Source: Sagittula marina
Lineage (GTDB): Bacteria; Pseudomonadota; Alphaproteobacteria; Rhodobacterales; Rhodobacteraceae
Direction: 5' to 3'
Assembly: GCF_014196795.1 (NCBI RefSeq)
Contig: NZ_JACIEJ010000010.1
Location: 1 to 64,000, forward strand
DNA length: 64,000 nucleotides
Part shown: piece by piece, positions 8,053 through 17,198 of the stretch
Position numbering within the stretch: the first letter of the stretch is position 1
Layout: the number at the start of each line of letters is the position of its first letter
Notes under the pieces: generated by a model
Seen by the model: only the letters and a program-made list of their open reading frames with translations
Told to the model about the DNA's origin: nothing
The model's database searches: none
Translations under genes and position numbers: made by a program

Positions 8053-9507
8053 TCACTCGGGGTTGGCGGCCTTCGTCTCGCGCTCGACGTCACTGTTCCA
8101 GATTGACCGATCCACCCCGTCGCCAAGTTCGGGGTATTCAGAGACCTTGAAGATAGGCTCTTTCCCGGCGCGACGTTGCGCGAAATAGTCCCGCGTGAGT
8201 TTCGCAACGGTCTTGGACAGGATCAGAATTGCAACCAGGTTCACCGTCGCCATCAGCGCCATGGACGCATCGGCGAAATTGAACACGGTCGTGACCGCCT
8301 GCAAGGACCCCCAAATCACCATCGCGACCACCAGCACCTTCAGCACCAGAAGCGGGATACGCTTGCCCAACCCGAGGAATTCCATCGCGCTCTCTGCGTA
8401 GGAATAATTTCCGATGATCGAGGTGAAGGCAAAGAATAGGATCGCGACCCCGACGAAGATCGGACCGAACGCCCCGATATGCTGCTCCAGCGCGATCTGT
8501 GTCAGCGCCATGCCGGTGGGGGCGCCTTCGGAATAGTCGACCACGCCCGACAGCAGGATCATCAGAGCCGTGGCCGTGCAGATGACCAGGGTATCGATAA
8601 AGACGCCAAGTCCCTGCACAAGCCCCTGGCTGGACGGGTGGTGCGGATCGGGGACCGCGACGGCCGCGATGTTGGGGGCGGAGCCCATGCCGGCCTCGTT
8701 GGAGAACAGGCCGCGTTTCACACCGTTGAGTAGGGCCGCCATGAACCCACCCGTGAAGCCGCCCGCCGCCGCTTCGAATCCGAAGGCCGACTTGACGATC
8801 AGGGCCAGCATGGCGGGCACTTCGGCGATGTTGATAAGCACGATGACCAGCGCCACGAGAATATAAAGCCCCGCCATGCCCGGAACGACTTTTTCAGCAA
8901 CCCGTGCTATGGATTTGATGCCACCGAAAATCACGATGCCGGCGAGGCCGCCGATAACAAGTCCGGTGACAAGTTTGGGGATCGAGAACGCCTCTTCCAT
9001 GGCGACGGAGATCGAGTTCGCCTGAACCGCCGAGAAGATCAGTCCGAAGCTGATGATGAGGCAGACCGAAAAGACGTAACCCATGGCGTTCGACCCGATG
9101 CCCCGCGCCATGTAGAAGGCCGGACCGCCGCGATATTGCGCATCCGCGTTTCGCACCTTGTAAAGCTGCGCCAGCGTGGATTCGGCGTAGGCCGTCGCCA
9201 TACCCACGAGGGCGACCATCCACATCCAGAACACGGCACCTGGCCCGCCAAGGTAGATCGCCACGGCAACCCCGGCGAGATTGCCCGTGCCTACCCTGCT
9301 TGCCAGGGAGATCGTCAGGGCCTGAAACGGAGAAATGCCCGCGGCGGATGTGTCGCGCGATGACTTTACGACGCGAAAGAACTCGGCGAAGTGCCGGAAT
9401 TGCAGGAAGCCCGTTCGCCAGGTGAAATAGATCCCCACGGCCAGCAGCCCGTATACGAGGACATATCCCCATAATATGGTGTTTAAGAAATCGACGATTG
9501 TAGTCAT
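8053..9507 (-). CDS. Alanine/glycine:cation symporter (AGCS family)
   Basis: Sodium- or proton-coupled amino acid importer of the inner membrane, 484 residues, usual for the family. The family signature ISLASRVGTGNLAGVAVAIY lies near residue 70, and NEAGMGSAPNIAAVA in the middle is the conserved NEAGxGSAP motif. About ten hydrophobic segments are visible. I chose the ATG at 9507 (MTTIVDFLN) because upstream codons to 9855 are not protein-like. It stands alone, between the IS graveyard and a gene-poor stretch. Substrates in characterised relatives are alanine, glycine or glutamine; the exact one is not shown by the sequence. Confidence 0.93.
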   Translation of the reverse strand: MTTIVDFLNTILWGYVLVYGLLAVGIYFTWRTGFLQFRHFAEFFRVVKSSRDTSAAGISPFQALTISLASRVGTGNLAGVAVAIYLGGPGAVFWMWMVALVGMATAYAESTLAQLYKVRNADAQYRGGPAFYMARGIGSNAMGYVFSVCLIISFGLIFSAVQANSISVAMEEAFSIPKLVTGLVIGGLAGIVIFGGIKSIARVAEKVVPGMAGLYILVALVIVLINIAEVPAMLALIVKSAFGFEAAAGGFTGGFMAALLNGVKRGLFSNEAGMGSAPNIAAVAVPDPHHPSSQGLVQGLGVFIDTLVICTATALMILLSGVVDYSEGAPTGMALTQIALEQHIGAFGPIFVGVAILFFAFTSIIGNYSYAESAMEFLGLGKRIPLLVLKVLVVAMVIWGSLQAVTTVFNFADASMALMATVNLVAILILSKTVAKLTRDYFAQRRAGKEPIFKVSEYPELGDGVDRSIWNSDVERETKAANPE

Positions 9508-10091
9508 GCGCTGGTCCCTCTTGATTGTATTGCCAACCATTAACCATTCGGTAGGTGAGGGGAAGCCTTGGACCGGACTCACAATGTCCGCAGTGCGATC
9601 GGCGTGCGCGTCTTGGTTGAGGTCGCTTCGGTCCGATGGAAATAGTGGCGCCAACTGTCTCGCATTCGGACACTTGGCCCCGGAAGGAGGCGAAGTGTTG
9701 TGGGGAACTACCGGGCCCCCGCCTTGGTGCGCAGGGCCGGGGCGCTCCCGGAATTCCTGACCAGCTGCCGAACCGCAGCTACGTCCGGATAGGCTTTGAG
9801 TGATCAACTCAGCAAGTGCTTGTGAAGAGTGCCAGAGAAGACGGCTTCCGTCCAACGCGTAGGGTAGTCGATGGACGAAGATCGGTTTTGTCCCGCGCTT
9901 CAGTCGTTTAGGCCAGCAGCAGCGGATGGTCGGTTCGCACCCATTTTAATGACTGCGCCCCGCAGACAAGCTTCCTTGAGCAAGGGGTGGACCCAGACGA
10001 CGTCTGGGCAGCCTGTGCATTCCCCCTATTTTAAAATTTGAGAAGGTCACATGGGGACCATATGATTGTCGTGACCGGCGGTCCCGGCTCC
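9508..10091. other. Gene-poor stretch upstream of the symporter
   Basis: I see no supported gene here. The minus frame stays open upstream of the symporter start to 9855, but its residues (MDGSRLLWHSSQALAE...) match no family I know. The region probably holds the symporter promoter and old IS debris, because an IS1182 stub adjoins it. Confidence 0.4.
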
Positions 10092-10208
10092 GACATCGAC
10101 GAAGACATCAATCACACGAACCGGATGATCCTCGACGATCCAATCCTCCATCCGATCCGGAAACAGACTGACCTGATCCCGATCCGCGCCCTCTATATAC
10201 CCCGACAT
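10092..10208 (-). pseudogene. IS1182-family transposase, N-terminal stub
   Basis: On the minus strand the ATG at 10208 opens MSGYIEGADRDQVSLFPDRM, then EDWIVEDHPVRVIDVFVDV. This is the highly conserved start of IS1182-family transposases (YIEG.DR.Q..L.P....D.V.E.NPVR.ID.FVD). Similarity stops after 39 codons, so only the front of the gene remains. A possible ribosome site GGAGGTGGTG precedes the start. Confidence 0.8.
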
Positions 10209-10425
10209 CACCACCTCCACGTACTGAAGGCCAGCATACCCAAACCAAGAGTTTCCACACAGACTCGGTCGGGAGCGTCATTCTGGTCCGTCGAGGTGCA
10301 CATTAGGTCTGCCGCAGCTCTCATGACCGCTTCAAGCCAAAACTACCGCACCCGGAGGGAACCTCTGCAACGGGTGCATGCGGCCTCGCGCAGCCTAAAA
10401 GGGTGTTGAATGTTACCCAGAGAAA

Positions 10426-11448
10426 TTAACGCAATGTTGCGCGGTAGAGTTCGGGATTAACCTGTTCGAGGATTGGCGCGTTCTCCGAGCCGAGCAGCGC
10501 GAAGGCGCGTTCGACGAGCATACGATGGCGTTGTCGCATCATATGCACCGGAAAACGCAGGAGTTGACCAAAGGGTTCGTAATCAAAGCAGCCGAAGGCG
10601 CAGGCGCGGAGCTCTTCCTCGGGAAGGGTCGCGAGAAACCGTAGCGCCCCTTCGAACACCGAATCCGAGTTAATGAAAAGCCCGCGCGGCAGACCGCCGA
10701 GCCGCTCGTAAAGCGCCTTGATCGACCGCGTGGCCACGTCGAGATCGTAGGTCTCGGCGATGATCTGTTCGGGATCTACGCGGCCGACATGAGCGTAGAG
10801 CGCTTCGGAAAAGCCCGCGACACGGTTGCGGGTTGACGGGAGGGTGCGGTCGCCGCCAAGAAAATAGATCGTCTCGCGGGGGGTGTCGCCGACACCGCCG
10901 AGCCGGACCATGGACAACAGGATTTCGCGTGTAAGGACGTTTGCCCCGGTCCGGTTGTCGGTCACGACAGAGGGTGCGATGTCACAGGGCTGGTCGATGA
11001 AGACATGCGGGATTTCGGCCTCCGCACAATGGCGGCTGAGATCCTCGGGCGCGACCGAGCCGACGAAGAAAATCGCGTCAATGCTCCAGGCCGCGAGGTC
11101 GGAGACGGTCTTGCGCTCTTCCTCGGGGATACGCGCGGTGGAGATGATGACGGGGCATTGGTTGCGGGCGCGGACCTCGGCGGAGAAAGTCTGCGCGATA
11201 TTGGAGAAGAAGCGGTTGTATTCCGGGATGAGCAGCGCGACGAGGCCAGAGCGGGAGGTGCGCAAAGCCCTTGCTTGCAGATTCGCGGAATAGCCCTGCT
11301 CGGCGGCGATTGCGATGATGCGTTCGGCGGTCGACTTGGCGATCCGGCGCTTCTTCCACGACCCGTTCAACGCCGCGCTGACGGTCGACGCCGAGGCCCC
11401 GGCCCTTTGCGCAATGTCGTAGATCGTCTCTTTTTGCAGCTTTGTCAT
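10426..11448 (-). CDS. LacI-family transcriptional regulator
   Basis: Repressor of 340 residues. The N-terminal HTH is clear: IYDIAQRAGASASTVSAALN followed by the hinge-helix region RIAKSTAERIIAIAAEQGYS. The rest is a periplasmic-binding-protein-like sugar sensor (from about residue 65, SGLVALLIPEYNRFFSN). It diverges from the ribose-type ABC operon at 11661, and two matching palindromes lie between, so it very likely represses that operon and perhaps itself. The inducer is presumably the imported sugar or its epimerised product. The HTH stretch ALNGSWKKRRIA is slightly longer than the usual ALNG...VS.ET spacing. Confidence 0.92.
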   Translation of the reverse strand: MTKLQKETIYDIAQRAGASASTVSAALNGSWKKRRIAKSTAERIIAIAAEQGYSANLQARALRTSRSGLVALLIPEYNRFFSNIAQTFSAEVRARNQCPVIISTARIPEEERKTVSDLAAWSIDAIFFVGSVAPEDLSRHCAEAEIPHVFIDQPCDIAPSVVTDNRTGANVLTREILLSMVRLGGVGDTPRETIYFLGGDRTLPSTRNRVAGFSEALYAHVGRVDPEQIIAETYDLDVATRSIKALYERLGGLPRGLFINSDSVFEGALRFLATLPEEELRACAFGCFDYEPFGQLLRFPVHMMRQRHRMLVERAFALLGSENAPILEQVNPELYRATLR

Positions 11449-11528
11449 AAGCTTGGTTACCGCGATCCAAAGGGTGATGAAAGAAACAGCTAAGCCGTGT
11501 TGACACAGTGGTCTAAAAATCGTTTGTT

Positions 11529-11548
11529 ATGCAACATCGATTGTGCAT
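11529..11548. promoter_or_regulatory. LacI-type operator 1
   Basis: ATGCAACATCGATTGTGCAT is an imperfect palindrome (ATGCA...TGCAT) in the gap between the divergent LacI gene and the sugar ABC operon. Its right half CGATTGTGCAT is repeated exactly in operator 2, 79 bases away. Confidence 0.65.
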
Positions 11549-11607
11549 CATCGAGAGGTTGAAACCACGAAGCCTGAAAAAGGGTAACGTGGTTTTTTAA
11601 GAGAGTG

Positions 11608-11627
11608 ATGCGCAACCGATTGTGCAT
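11608..11627. promoter_or_regulatory. LacI-type operator 2
   Basis: ATGCGCAACCGATTGTGCAT contains TGCGCAA and TTGTGCA as opposed halves. It ends 33 bases before the binding-protein start, where bound repressor would block transcription. The pair of sites could also be bridged by a DNA loop. Confidence 0.65.
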
Positions 11628-11660
11628 TGTCGGCGCGGCTTCGTGCCAAGGGAGGAAACC

Positions 11661-12644
11661 ATGAAGACTTTGACCGGACTGGTCAGCGCGCTGGCGTTGA
11701 CCGTTGGACTTTCCACATCCGCAGCCGCGGAAACCACGATGGGTATCGTGGTGAAGATCGGCGGCATTCCGTGGTTCAACGCCATGGAGGACGGCATCGA
11801 ACGCCGCGCCGAGGAGCTTGGCGTCAGCGCCGAGATGATCGGCCCGGTGTCGGCGGATCCGGCGCTGCAGGTGCAGGCCATCGAGGATCTGATCGCCAAG
11901 GGCGTTGACGTGATCGGTGTCGTGCCGAACGACGAGGCCGCGCTGGAGCCAGTGCTGAAGAAGGCCCGCGATGCAGGTATCGTGGTCATCTCGCACGAGG
12001 GGCCGGGGCTGGAGAACGTCGACTGGAACTTCGAACTGGCATCCGCCGAGGGTTTCGGCGAGGCGCATGCCAAGTTGTTGTCCGAAAAGACGCCCGAAGG
12101 CGGCAAGTACGCGGTCTACGTCGGCTCGCTCACCGTGCCGCTGCACAATGCTTGGGCTGATGCGGCGATCGCCTGGATGGAGGAAAACCGTCCGGATATC
12201 GAGATCGTCGGCGACCGGTACGGCGTGGCCGAAAACGTGGACGACAGCCGCTCCACCGCACTGGACCTGATCGCGGCGAACCCGGATCTCAAGGGCTTTC
12301 TGGCCTTCGGCTCGCAGGGGCCCATCGGTGCAGGCCGCGCCGTAGAGGAGCGCCGCAAGGTCGGCGAGATTCAGGTCATGGGTCCGTTCTCGCCGGGGCA
12401 GGGCCGCAAGATGATCCACTCGGGCGTGCTGACCGGCGGTTACATGTGGAACCCGGCACAGGCCGGAGAGGTTTTCGTTACGCTCGGCGACATGCTGGCA
12501 GAGGGCACCACCCTCGAGGCCGGCATGGACATTCCCGGGCTCGGCGTGATCGAACCGGATGTCGAAAACCGCGACATCATCACGGACAACCTTCTGGAAA
12601 TCAACGAAAGCACCGTGGACGAGCTGGCCGAGAAGGGCCTGTAA
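11661..12644 (+). CDS. Sugar ABC transporter substrate-binding protein (ribose/rhamnose type)
   Basis: Periplasmic binding protein of 327 residues, class Peripl_BP_4. A signal peptide covers residues 1-25 (MKTLTGLVSALALTVGL...AAAE). The mature start TTMGIVVKIGGIPWFNAMED is typical of autoinducer-2/rhamnose/ribose-like receptors. GVDVIGVVPNDEAALEPVL is the conserved strand and loop after the first domain. The ATG at 11661 is preceded by GGGAGG at good spacing; an in-frame upstream start at 11622 overlaps the operator and is unlikely. It leads the operon with the ATPase, two permeases and the epimerase. Confidence 0.93.
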   Translation: MKTLTGLVSALALTVGLSTSAAAETTMGIVVKIGGIPWFNAMEDGIERRAEELGVSAEMIGPVSADPALQVQAIEDLIAKGVDVIGVVPNDEAALEPVLKKARDAGIVVISHEGPGLENVDWNFELASAEGFGEAHAKLLSEKTPEGGKYAVYVGSLTVPLHNAWADAAIAWMEENRPDIEIVGDRYGVAENVDDSRSTALDLIAANPDLKGFLAFGSQGPIGAGRAVEERRKVGEIQVMGPFSPGQGRKMIHSGVLTGGYMWNPAQAGEVFVTLGDMLAEGTTLEAGMDIPGLGVIEPDVENRDIITDNLLEINESTVDELAEKGL

Positions 12645-12657
12645 GACCACGCCTCGC

Positions 12658-12684
12658 GGCGGGCGGGGCCCACCCCCGCCCGCC
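12658..12684 (+). terminator. Strong intercistronic hairpin after the binding-protein gene
   Basis: GGCGGGCGGGG and CCCCGCCCGCC pair perfectly (11 bp) around CCCAC, between binding protein and ATPase. Without a U-run it probably lowers read-through or protects the upstream mRNA, giving more binding protein than membrane complex. Confidence 0.6.
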
Positions 12685-12712
12685 CCAGATCCCCCATTCC
12701 CATAGGTGAACC

Positions 12713-14218
12713 ATGACGACTGCCCCGGCAGAACGGTTCGCGCTGCGTCTGCACAAGGTCTCGAAGGCTTTCGGCGGCGTGCAGGCGTTGAACGAGGTCG
12801 ATTTCGAGGTGCGCGCGGGCGAGGTGCATTGCTTGGCCGGAGAGAACGGCTGCGGCAAGTCCACGCTGATCAAGACCGTAACCGGCGTGCACCAACCCGA
12901 AAGCGCCGAGCTGATCGAGCTGTTCGGTGAAAAGATCGAACGCATTAACCCGGTGCAGGCGCGCGAGAAGGGCGTCTCGGTCATCTGGCAGGACCTTGCG
13001 CTATTTCCGCACATGTCCGTGGCGGAGAACATTGCCTTCGACGATCTCGTCGGACTGCGCCCCAGGTCAGTGCGCTACCGCGAGATGATTACACGGGCAG
13101 GCGAGGTGCTCGACCGTCTCGGCGTCCGGATAGCGCTGAGCGCACCCTTGAACGACCTTCCGATCGCGCAGCGTCAGGTGGTGGCGATTGCACGCGCGTT
13201 GATGAACGACGCCAAACTGATCTTCATGGACGAGCCAACGGCCTCGCTGACCCAGTCCGAGACCGACCGTCTGCTCGACATCGTGCGCAAGCTGTCTGCC
13301 GATGGTGTGGCCATCGTCTTCGTCTCGCACCGACTGGCCGAGGTGCTCGAGATCGCGGAGCGCGTGACCGTCGTGCGCGACGGCAACCTCGTGGGCGTCT
13401 ACCCGACGGACGGCATGACGCAGGCGCGGCTCGGCGAGCTTATGACCGGCCACCATATCGAGAATGATGTCGCCGCCCGCGACCTGCCTGACGCGCCCGT
13501 GGTCTTCGAGACAAGGGGCCTCAGCCGTCACGGCGAATTCGAAGATGTTTCCCTGACCATCAAGGCCGGCGAGGTCCTGGGTCTCACGGGTCTGATCGGG
13601 GCAGGGCGCACGGAGCTGGCGCACGTCATGATGGGCATGCGCAAGGCTGACGCAGGGACAATGCTTCTGAACGGCGCGGACTACCACCCCGGCTCCATCC
13701 GCCACGCCATTCGCAAAGGATTGGCCTACGTGTCCGAGGATCGGCTCGCGCTTGGCCTGTTGCAGAAACAATCCATCGAGGACAACACCGTCATTTCCGT
13801 CCTCGGCAAACTGACCGCAGCCACCGGGCTGATCTCCGACACACGCAAGGCCGAGCTGGTCCGGCACTGGATCCGTGAACTCGGGGTGAAGATCGGCCAG
13901 CCTTCGGATGCGATATCGACGCTGTCGGGGGGCAATCAGCAGAAGGTCGTTCTGGCCAAGTGGCTGGCGACAAAGCCGCGCCTGCTGATCCTCGACAGCC
14001 CCACAGTGGGCGTCGACGTAGGGGCGCGGGCAGGCATCTTTCGCATCGTCCGGGAACTGGCAGAGGAGGGTCTCGCCATCCTGCTGATCTCCGACGAAGT
14101 CACAGAGGTCATGCACAATTCGGACCGCATCCTGCACATGGCCGATGGCCGGATCGTACAGAACTATGACCCGCGCACCATCTCGGTGCCCCAACTCGAG
14201 GAGCGGATCTATGCGTGA
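12713..14218 (+). CDS. Sugar ABC transporter ATP-binding protein (two fused NBDs)
   Basis: Cytoplasmic ATPase of 501 residues with two nucleotide-binding domains, as in RbsA/AraG. The first domain (about 1-245) has the Walker A GENGCGKSTLIK and Walker B LIFMDEPTASLT. The second (about 255-501) has the degenerate Walker A TGLIGAGRTELA, signature LSGGNQQKVVLAKWL and Walker B LLILDSPTVGVDV. The first-domain signature is weak (LPIAQRQVVAIARAL), a common asymmetry in this group. It overlaps the next permease by 8 bases, so translation is likely coupled. Confidence 0.95.
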   Translation: MTTAPAERFALRLHKVSKAFGGVQALNEVDFEVRAGEVHCLAGENGCGKSTLIKTVTGVHQPESAELIELFGEKIERINPVQAREKGVSVIWQDLALFPHMSVAENIAFDDLVGLRPRSVRYREMITRAGEVLDRLGVRIALSAPLNDLPIAQRQVVAIARALMNDAKLIFMDEPTASLTQSETDRLLDIVRKLSADGVAIVFVSHRLAEVLEIAERVTVVRDGNLVGVYPTDGMTQARLGELMTGHHIENDVAARDLPDAPVVFETRGLSRHGEFEDVSLTIKAGEVLGLTGLIGAGRTELAHVMMGMRKADAGTMLLNGADYHPGSIRHAIRKGLAYVSEDRLALGLLQKQSIEDNTVISVLGKLTAATGLISDTRKAELVRHWIRELGVKIGQPSDAISTLSGGNQQKVVLAKWLATKPRLLILDSPTVGVDVGARAGIFRIVRELAEEGLAILLISDEVTEVMHNSDRILHMADGRIVQNYDPRTISVPQLEERIYA

Positions 14219-15203
14219 TACCTTGCGGTCCTATACCATCGAAACACGGCTGGCGGTGGTCCTCGCGGTGCTTTGCGTGGTGCTTTCCATTTCGGCACCG
14301 CAATTCGCGACACTGCCCAACGCCACATCGCTGCTCAACAACAGCGCCGTGAACCTGATCTGGGCCGTGGGCCTGCTGGTCGTGTTGGTCGCCGGGGGGA
14401 TCGACATCTCCTTCGCGGTGGCGTCCTCGGTCGTGCAATATGTCGCGGCCAAGATGCTGATCGGCATCGGCGGCGGCAACTGGCTGCTGGGATTTTTGTT
14501 CTGCGGCTCGCTCGGCATCCTTCTGGGGCTGCTGAACGCGTGGCTCATCCATGGCTTCCGCATCATCTCCATCGTGGTAACAATTGCCACGTTTAACGCC
14601 TTCTTTGGTCTCCTGATGTTCTTCAGCGGCGGGCGAAACATCTACAACCTGCCGGACTGGTGGACGGCGCGGATCTTCATCTTCGAGCACGAGAACGCCC
14701 AAGGCATCTGGTCCGAGCTCACGCTTTCGGTCGCGGTGATGGTCGGTTGCGTGGTGGCAACCTGGGTACTGATCCGCCGAACCAATATCGGCCGCCAGCT
14801 CTATGCATTCGGCGACAACCCCGAGGGCGCGCGCAGGGCAGGGGTCAACATCGCCGTGATGCAAGGCGTGGCCTTCGGCTGGATGGGCCTGATGGCCGGG
14901 ATCGCAGGACTGATGCAGGTGAACATCGTCAAGGAGGTCGTGCCCAACGCGCTTTACGGTCGTGAACTGGACGTGCTGGCGGCAGTGGTGCTGGGAGGCG
15001 CACGCCTTGGCGGCGGCAAGGGCACGATCCTGGGATGCATCCTCGGCGTGATGTTCGTGGCGATCACCCAGAACGGGCTGAACCTGCTGGGGGTCTCGCC
15101 CTTCGCGTTCCAGATGATCATCGGTGCGGCGATCCTCGTGGCGATCTCGACCTCGAACATCGACCTCAGCCAATTCTTCCGCAGCAAGGAGGCACGGTCA
15201 TGA
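14211..15203 (+). CDS. Sugar ABC transporter permease 1 (RbsC type)
   Basis: Inner-membrane channel subunit of 330 residues with about eight to ten hydrophobic segments. VLVAGGIDISFAVASS and VLGGARLGGGKGTILGCILG are conserved motifs of ribose-type permeases. I chose the ATG at 14211 inside the end of the ATPase gene; the longer frame from 14145 lies within coding sequence of the ATPase. It should pair with the second permease as a heterodimer. Confidence 0.94.
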   Translation: MRDTLRSYTIETRLAVVLAVLCVVLSISAPQFATLPNATSLLNNSAVNLIWAVGLLVVLVAGGIDISFAVASSVVQYVAAKMLIGIGGGNWLLGFLFCGSLGILLGLLNAWLIHGFRIISIVVTIATFNAFFGLLMFFSGGRNIYNLPDWWTARIFIFEHENAQGIWSELTLSVAVMVGCVVATWVLIRRTNIGRQLYAFGDNPEGARRAGVNIAVMQGVAFGWMGLMAGIAGLMQVNIVKEVVPNALYGRELDVLAAVVLGGARLGGGKGTILGCILGVMFVAITQNGLNLLGVSPFAFQMIIGAAILVAISTSNIDLSQFFRSKEARS

Positions 15204-16222
15204 TGAGCGAGACCAAGCGCCAGCCCGCATTCAAGGGCCTCAAGGCCACCGGCCCGATGGGCGAAAACCTCTCCCTGCTGGCCATGCTGGCGCTGCTTGT
15301 AGTGGTGTTTTCCATCGCCTCACCGCGCTTTCTGACGGGGGCCAACCTCGGGTCGATGGGCTTTCAGATGCCACTTCTGGGCCTGCTGACGCTGGCCATG
15401 CTGGCCCCCATCGTGTCGGGCGGCCTGAACCTCGCCATCGTATACACTGCGAACATCAGCGGTCTGGCTCTGGCCTGGACGATCATGCAGTTTGGCGGGG
15501 CCGAGGCAGGCATCGGCGCCTTCGTCCTTGGCTGCGTCCTGGCGTTGTTCGTCGGTGCCATTGCAGGCGCGGCGATGGGGGCCGTTGTCGCTTATGTCGG
15601 CGCGCACCCGATCCTCGTGTCGCTGGCGATGATGATCTTTCTGCGCGGCCTGGGCGAGTTCCTGACCCGTGGCGGCGACATCTCGGGCTTCCCCGACTAC
15701 ATGCGCGTGCTGGGACACGGCAGCCTGTGGAGCGTGCCCGTCCCGCTGATCCTCTTCGCGGTGATCGCCTTCGGCTGGCATGTCCTGCTGCGCCGCACAC
15801 CGCACGGTTTCTCGGTCTACATGACCGGCTCCAACCTGAAGGCTGCGGAATACGCGGGGCTGAACGCCAAGCGGACATTGGTGCTCATCTACACCCTGTC
15901 CGGTGTGCTCTGCGCCATTGCAGGCATCCTGATGGCCGCGCGTTTCAACTCCGTCAGGGTTGGCCATGGCGAAGCAATGCTTCTGATCACTGTTCTGGCC
16001 TGTTTCCTCGGCGGGATCGACCCCTTCGGCGGCCACGGGCGCGTCATGCCGGTCATCATCGCGTTGGTCATTCTGCAAGTGCTGTCCTCTGGCCTGAACC
16101 TCGTGGGAGCCAACCAACACCTGGCGACCGCGGTCTGGGGCCTCTTCCTGATCGGCGTAATGGTGCTGCGGTCAGGACAAATTCAACGATACATCGGACT
16201 AATTTCTGGAAAGGATAAATAA
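15200..16222 (+). CDS. Sugar ABC transporter permease 2 (RbsC type)
   Basis: Second membrane subunit, 340 residues. IVSGGLNLAIVYTANISGL and CFLGGIDPFGGHGRVMP mark it as a ribose-type permease. A ribosome site AAGGAGG lies 9 bases before the start ATGATG at 15200, which overlaps the stop of permease 1. The glycine-rich loop differs from that of permease 1 (GGIDPFGG versus GGARLGGG), supporting a heterodimeric channel as in rhamnose or AI-2 importers. Confidence 0.94.
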   Translation: MMSETKRQPAFKGLKATGPMGENLSLLAMLALLVVVFSIASPRFLTGANLGSMGFQMPLLGLLTLAMLAPIVSGGLNLAIVYTANISGLALAWTIMQFGGAEAGIGAFVLGCVLALFVGAIAGAAMGAVVAYVGAHPILVSLAMMIFLRGLGEFLTRGGDISGFPDYMRVLGHGSLWSVPVPLILFAVIAFGWHVLLRRTPHGFSVYMTGSNLKAAEYAGLNAKRTLVLIYTLSGVLCAIAGILMAARFNSVRVGHGEAMLLITVLACFLGGIDPFGGHGRVMPVIIALVILQVLSSGLNLVGANQHLATAVWGLFLIGVMVLRSGQIQRYIGLISGKDK

Positions 16223-16223
16223 G

Positions 16224-17072
16224 ATGGAAGGCTTTGGCGTACACACCAGCATGTGGACGATGAACTGGGACCATGAGGGCGCAGAGCGCGCCGTACAGGG
16301 TGCCACGCATTACGGTGTCGACTTCATCGAGATCCCTATGCTGCGCCCCTCCGAAATCGACACCGCGCACACCGCCGGTCTGCTCGAGCGCAACAATCTG
16401 CGGGCCGTTTGCTCCCTGGGGCTGCCGGAACAGTACTGGGCCTCGGTGAACCCTGAAGGTGCGATCGACTATCTGAAACTCTCGATCGACAAGACAAAGG
16501 CCTGCGGCGCCGAGGCTCTGTCGGGCGTGACCTTCGGCGGCATCGGCCAGCGCACCGGCACCTCGCCCACCGAGGGGGAATATGACAACATCGCCAAGGT
16601 GCTGGACGCCGCGTCGCGCTATGCGAAGGAGGTCGGCCTGCTCTTCGGGATCGAGCCGGTAAACCGTTACGAGAACCACTTGATCAACACCGGCTGGCAG
16701 GCGCGTGAGATGATCGAGCGCGTGGGCTCGGACAACATCTTCGTGCACCTCGATACCTACCATATGAACATTGAGGAAAAAGGCGCGGCCAACGGCATCC
16801 TCGATTGTCGCGACTACCTGAAGTACATCCACCTGAGCGAAAGCGACCGGGGCACGCCGGGCGAGGGATGCTGCGACTGGGACGAAATATTTGCCACGCT
16901 GAAGGCCATCGACTTCAAGGGAGGGCTCGCGATGGAGAGCTTCATCAACATGCCACCCGAGGTGGGCTTCGGCCTTGCGGTCTGGCGTCCTGTCGCGAAG
17001 GACCAAGACGAAGTCATGTCCAAGGGCCTGCCGTTCTTGCGCAACAAGGCAGCGCAGTATCGCCTGATCTGA
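16224..17072 (+). CDS. Sugar epimerase/isomerase, D-tagatose/D-psicose 3-epimerase-like
   Basis: TIM-barrel enzyme of 282 residues that would move a hydroxyl at C3 of a free keto-sugar. The four metal ligands of the family can be placed: Glu in LFGIEPVNRYE, Asp in VHLDTYHMNIEE, His in KYIHLSESDRG and Glu in LAMESF. The loop SDRGTPGEGCCDWDEIF matches the GxGEG segment that closes over the substrate. It starts one base after the permease stop, so it is the last gene of the sugar operon and probably acts on the imported sugar. The operon has no kinase or dehydrogenase; downstream lie transposase remnants. Related sugar isomerases cannot be excluded. Confidence 0.85.
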   Translation: MEGFGVHTSMWTMNWDHEGAERAVQGATHYGVDFIEIPMLRPSEIDTAHTAGLLERNNLRAVCSLGLPEQYWASVNPEGAIDYLKLSIDKTKACGAEALSGVTFGGIGQRTGTSPTEGEYDNIAKVLDAASRYAKEVGLLFGIEPVNRYENHLINTGWQAREMIERVGSDNIFVHLDTYHMNIEEKGAANGILDCRDYLKYIHLSESDRGTPGEGCCDWDEIFATLKAIDFKGGLAMESFINMPPEVGFGLAVWRPVAKDQDEVMSKGLPFLRNKAAQYRLI

Positions 17073-17198
17073 GGGAACTCTTTGTGTTTACCGGAGCGTC
17101 GCAACCGACAACCTGTAAACACATTCAGAGGTCTTGATGGTTAAGCAGCGTAGAAATGTCCCACTTGGGTGCGCGCGCTCCTTGTAGCGCGGCGCCTG

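Noticed and set aside
9508-9855. Upstream extension of the AGCS symporter frame
   Set aside because: The extra 116 codons are not membrane-like or conserved-looking; the ATG at 9507 gives the normal family start.
10038-10409. Plus-strand ORF of 123 codons
   Set aside because: It runs antisense over the IS1182 stub, which explains the sequence better.
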